A stretch of 62,803 nucleotides of DNA from Bacteroidaceae bacterium (GTDB lineage: Bacteria; Bacteroidota; Bacteroidia; Bacteroidales; Bacteroidaceae): NCBI GenBank assembly GCA_024401165.1, contig JAKSLN010000002.1, positions 1-62,803 of the forward strand, in the 5' to 3' direction. The position numbers and the translations under genes were made by a program. Below are positions 60,943 through 62,803 of this stretch, one piece after another; position 1 is the stretch's first letter; each line of letters begins with the position of its first letter. Under the pieces are notes generated by a model. That model searched no databases. It saw nothing but the letters and a program-made list of their open reading frames with translations, and was not told where the DNA came from.

Positions 60943-62803
60943 TTAGTTTATTCGTTCTTTAGCTTCTGCACCAGCACCATTTCCTTTATATTTACTGCGT
61001 GAAGCATTAAAACGATAATGAACGGAAAAATTTATGCTTTGTGAAAGACGATCGTTGTTTTGATAGATGATGAAGTTACCATAATCAACACGAACCTGCT
61101 CCTGCATGTGACGCAACAAGTCATTAGCAGAAAGGCGAAAAGTAAGATTGCCGTTTAGACACGACTTCTGAATGGCAGCATTCAGCGACCATATATCACG
61201 ACACATTTCGTCATTGTCATGGTTCATCCTGCTGCGATATTGCAGATTTAGTTCAAAACGCCAAGGGTTTTCATCATGCTTTTTCATCTGGAATGTATTG
61301 TTGGCATAAAACAGGAACATCGGCTTATTGAATGATTTTTGACGTATGCCTGTCACTTCTCTGTCATCCTGGAGGTCTAAAGCGAGGAACTGCTGCGTGA
61401 ATCCCGTTGTATAAACAGGCGACCAGTAGCCGAATGTAGGACTTGCCGTAGCATAAAGGCTTAGGGTTTGCACGGACTTTGCTATATTATCCGTTTTCAA
61501 AAGGATTGTTCCACTGTCATTATATGGCGAAGCCCATTCCTGTATCTTACCATTTGCATGAACATACTCCGAACCAAAGATTAACCATTTGTATCCCGCC
61601 TTTAGCGAAAGTAACTGATTGATTGTACTACGCAACAGAGGATTACCTGCTTCCATAACGTAACGGCTGTGATACATAGTTGCCTCACGCATTTGCCAGA
61701 AGTTCGGGCGGGAAGTCTTTATGCTATAGTTGGCAGATAGATTCCACTTACCAAACATCCTATTCCAGGATAGAGAGGGGAATACATTATCATATCTGCG
61801 TACTCTATTCTCATTGGCATTCAAGTAATTATGATAGTTCATATTCACATGCTCATAGCGCACTCCTGCCATCCAGTTGCCCCATGCCGTTGCTAAGGAA
61901 TATTCAGCAAAGAGAGCTAACGTAATTTCCTTAACCGAAGAGCGGGAATTAGGAGTCATGGAAGGAAACATTGAATATTGAGTAAGACTTTGCACATATG
62001 TTTCTTCTGTGCCAAACTTCAGCGAACCTTTTCCAAAAACCAGTTTTGAGGCAACCATATCATTCTTCGTAAATGTACTCGTGCTGAGTTGATAACTATT
62101 CAACAGACCAATTTCGTCTATATCCGACCGCTCACCAACCACTCGTTTAAGCAAGTCAATATTCCAATCAACAGTGAGTTTACACAACTGACCATTATAG
62201 AATATATTAAGCATAGTGCAGTCTTCAAGGTCTCGTTTCATCCTTTCATTCGAGAACACATGATCAATATGCTTTCCGTTGAACACGACATCTTCGTCCA
62301 TGACAACGCTGCTGCTGACGTATGGATTACCGAACCTTTGTAACATCATCCCTATGGTGTTGTGATCATTCATTTGCCAGTTAGCACCAATACTCGCCTT
62401 ATAGCCAAGCATCTTCATATTCACATCCAGAAGACCGTTCTGCTCATGCGTCATGGTTTTTGTGTATGTACCACCGCCAAAGTCACCATATTTGTAATAG
62501 TGATTCTGCCAGATGCTTGCCGTTCCGAATAAATCAAATCCCTTATGATGGTAATGAAGGTTAGAGTTAAAGTCAAGATTAGTGTCGCACCTTATTAGAC
62601 TCTGATTGACCGACGTATTTACATCAAACCCGAAACCCTCCCCTTGTGTTCTCACAGTTTTAATCTTAACAACAGCATTCACCGTAGCATCATATTCTGC
62701 ACCAGGACTGTTGACAACCTCAATACTCCTGATTTGCTCGGAACGAATCCGCTTAAGTTCATCTGCGTCTTCTATCTTCCTTCCATTGACATAATAAATA
62801 GGA
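60943..62803 (-). CDS. TonB-dependent receptor-like outer-membrane protein (5' end outside the window)
   Basis: The frame is open to the right edge, and the ~619 visible residues are the C-terminal part. The first visible residues (YYVNGRKIEDADELKRI, then IEVVNSPGAEYDATVNAV) are the end of a plug domain, followed by a large beta-barrel with many amphipathic strands. This is the OMP_b-brl_3 type of TonB-dependent receptor common in Bacteroidales. A GTG in the middle of the plug (62682) is not a start. The ligand is unknown. It is convergent with the barrel gene and separated from it by a terminator. Confidence 0.8.
   Translation of the reverse strand, partial: PIYYVNGRKIEDADELKRIRSEQIRSIEVVNSPGAEYDATVNAVVKIKTVRTQGEGFGFDVNTSVNQSLIRCDTNLDFNSNLHYHHKGFDLFGTASIWQNHYYKYGDFGGGTYTKTMTHEQNGLLDVNMKMLGYKASIGANWQMNDHNTIGMMLQRFGNPYVSSSVVMDEDVVFNGKHIDHVFSNERMKRDLEDCTMLNIFYNGQLCKLTVDWNIDLLKRVVGERSDIDEIGLLNSYQLSTSTFTKNDMVASKLVFGKGSLKFGTEETYVQSLTQYSMFPSMTPNSRSSVKEITLALFAEYSLATAWGNWMAGVRYEHVNMNYHNYLNANENRVRRYDNVFPSLSWNRMFGKWNLSANYSIKTSRPNFWQMREATMYHSRYVMEAGNPLLRSTINQLLSLKAGYKWLIFGSEYVHANGKIQEWASPYNDSGTILLKTDNIAKSVQTLSLYATASPTFGYWSPVYTTGFTQQFLALDLQDDREVTGIRQKSFNKPMFLFYANNTFQMKKHDENPWRFELNLQYRSRMNHDNDEMCRDIWSLNAAIQKSCLNGNLTFRLSANDLLRHMQEQVRVDYGNFIIYQNNDRLSQSINFSVHYRFNASRSKYKGNGAGAEAKERIN

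Noticed and set aside
62443-62682. GTG start for the TonB receptor-like gene at 62682
   Set aside because: The frame continues upstream to the window edge with clear plug-domain sequence, so the gene is cut by the window.

Overview
The window reads as a chromosomal segment of a rumen- or gut-type Prevotella (Xylanibacter/Segatella group, Bacteroidales). Evidence: many promoters with the Bacteroidetes TAnnTTTG -7 box, several with a TTG/TTTG element exactly 20 bp upstream; a hybrid two-component system; type IX secretion-like C-terminal tails; and a fused GH10 xylanase/CE1 feruloyl esterase that looks like Xyn10D-Fae1A of P. ruminicola. No rRNA, tRNA, CRISPR array, phage or insertion sequence was recognised.

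Layout. 1-275: the end of an L-fucose isomerase-like gene. 580-8621 (+): AraC regulator, GH115 alpha-glucuronidase, hybrid two-component sensor/regulator and a small unknown protein. 8628-10354 (-): FluC, a 60-residue peptide gene and a secreted protein. 10986-14569 (-): an exopolysaccharide export pair (Wza-like, Wzz-like). 14796-30631 (-): a 15.8-kb xylan operon, transcribed in the order GH43-GH43, GH5-GH43, GH31, GH97, GH10-CE1, GH43. 30772-38137 (-): RelA/SpoT hydrolase, GH31 alpha-xylosidase with PA14, a membrane protein and an ABC-F ATPase. 38273-46687: housekeeping genes (tcdA, Nudix, cysteine desulfidase, queD-queE-folE) plus a GH3 beta-xylosidase. 46913-52491: a nucleoside-recognition-type membrane protein, OmpA, a YbaK-type deacylase, a YpfJ peptidase and an FNT channel. 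52649-60850 (+): a surface-protein block. The window ends inside a TonB-dependent receptor-like gene.

How the genes work together. The glycosidases cover most linkages of feruloylated glucuronoarabinoxylan: backbone (GH10, GH5, GH3), arabinose and xylose side groups (several GH43), alpha-xylose (GH31), methylglucuronate (GH115) and ferulate (CE1). The hybrid sensor 3 bp after GH115 is the likely xylo-oligosaccharide switch. No SusC/SusD pair lies in the window, so uptake must be encoded elsewhere.

Most unusual content: (1) a tightly coupled operon encoding a dockerin-bearing secreted protein, a cohesin-like protein with four ~239-residue repeats and a sorting tail, and an outer-membrane barrel; (2) a preQ1-I-type riboswitch in front of queD-queE-folE; (3) a dispersed palindromic intergenic element in two inverted copies, one with a perfect 54-bp palindrome; (4) a disordered FGQGQ-rich insertion inside the GH10 catalytic domain; (5) an uncharacterised protein ending in a sliding-clamp-binding motif (QLTLF).
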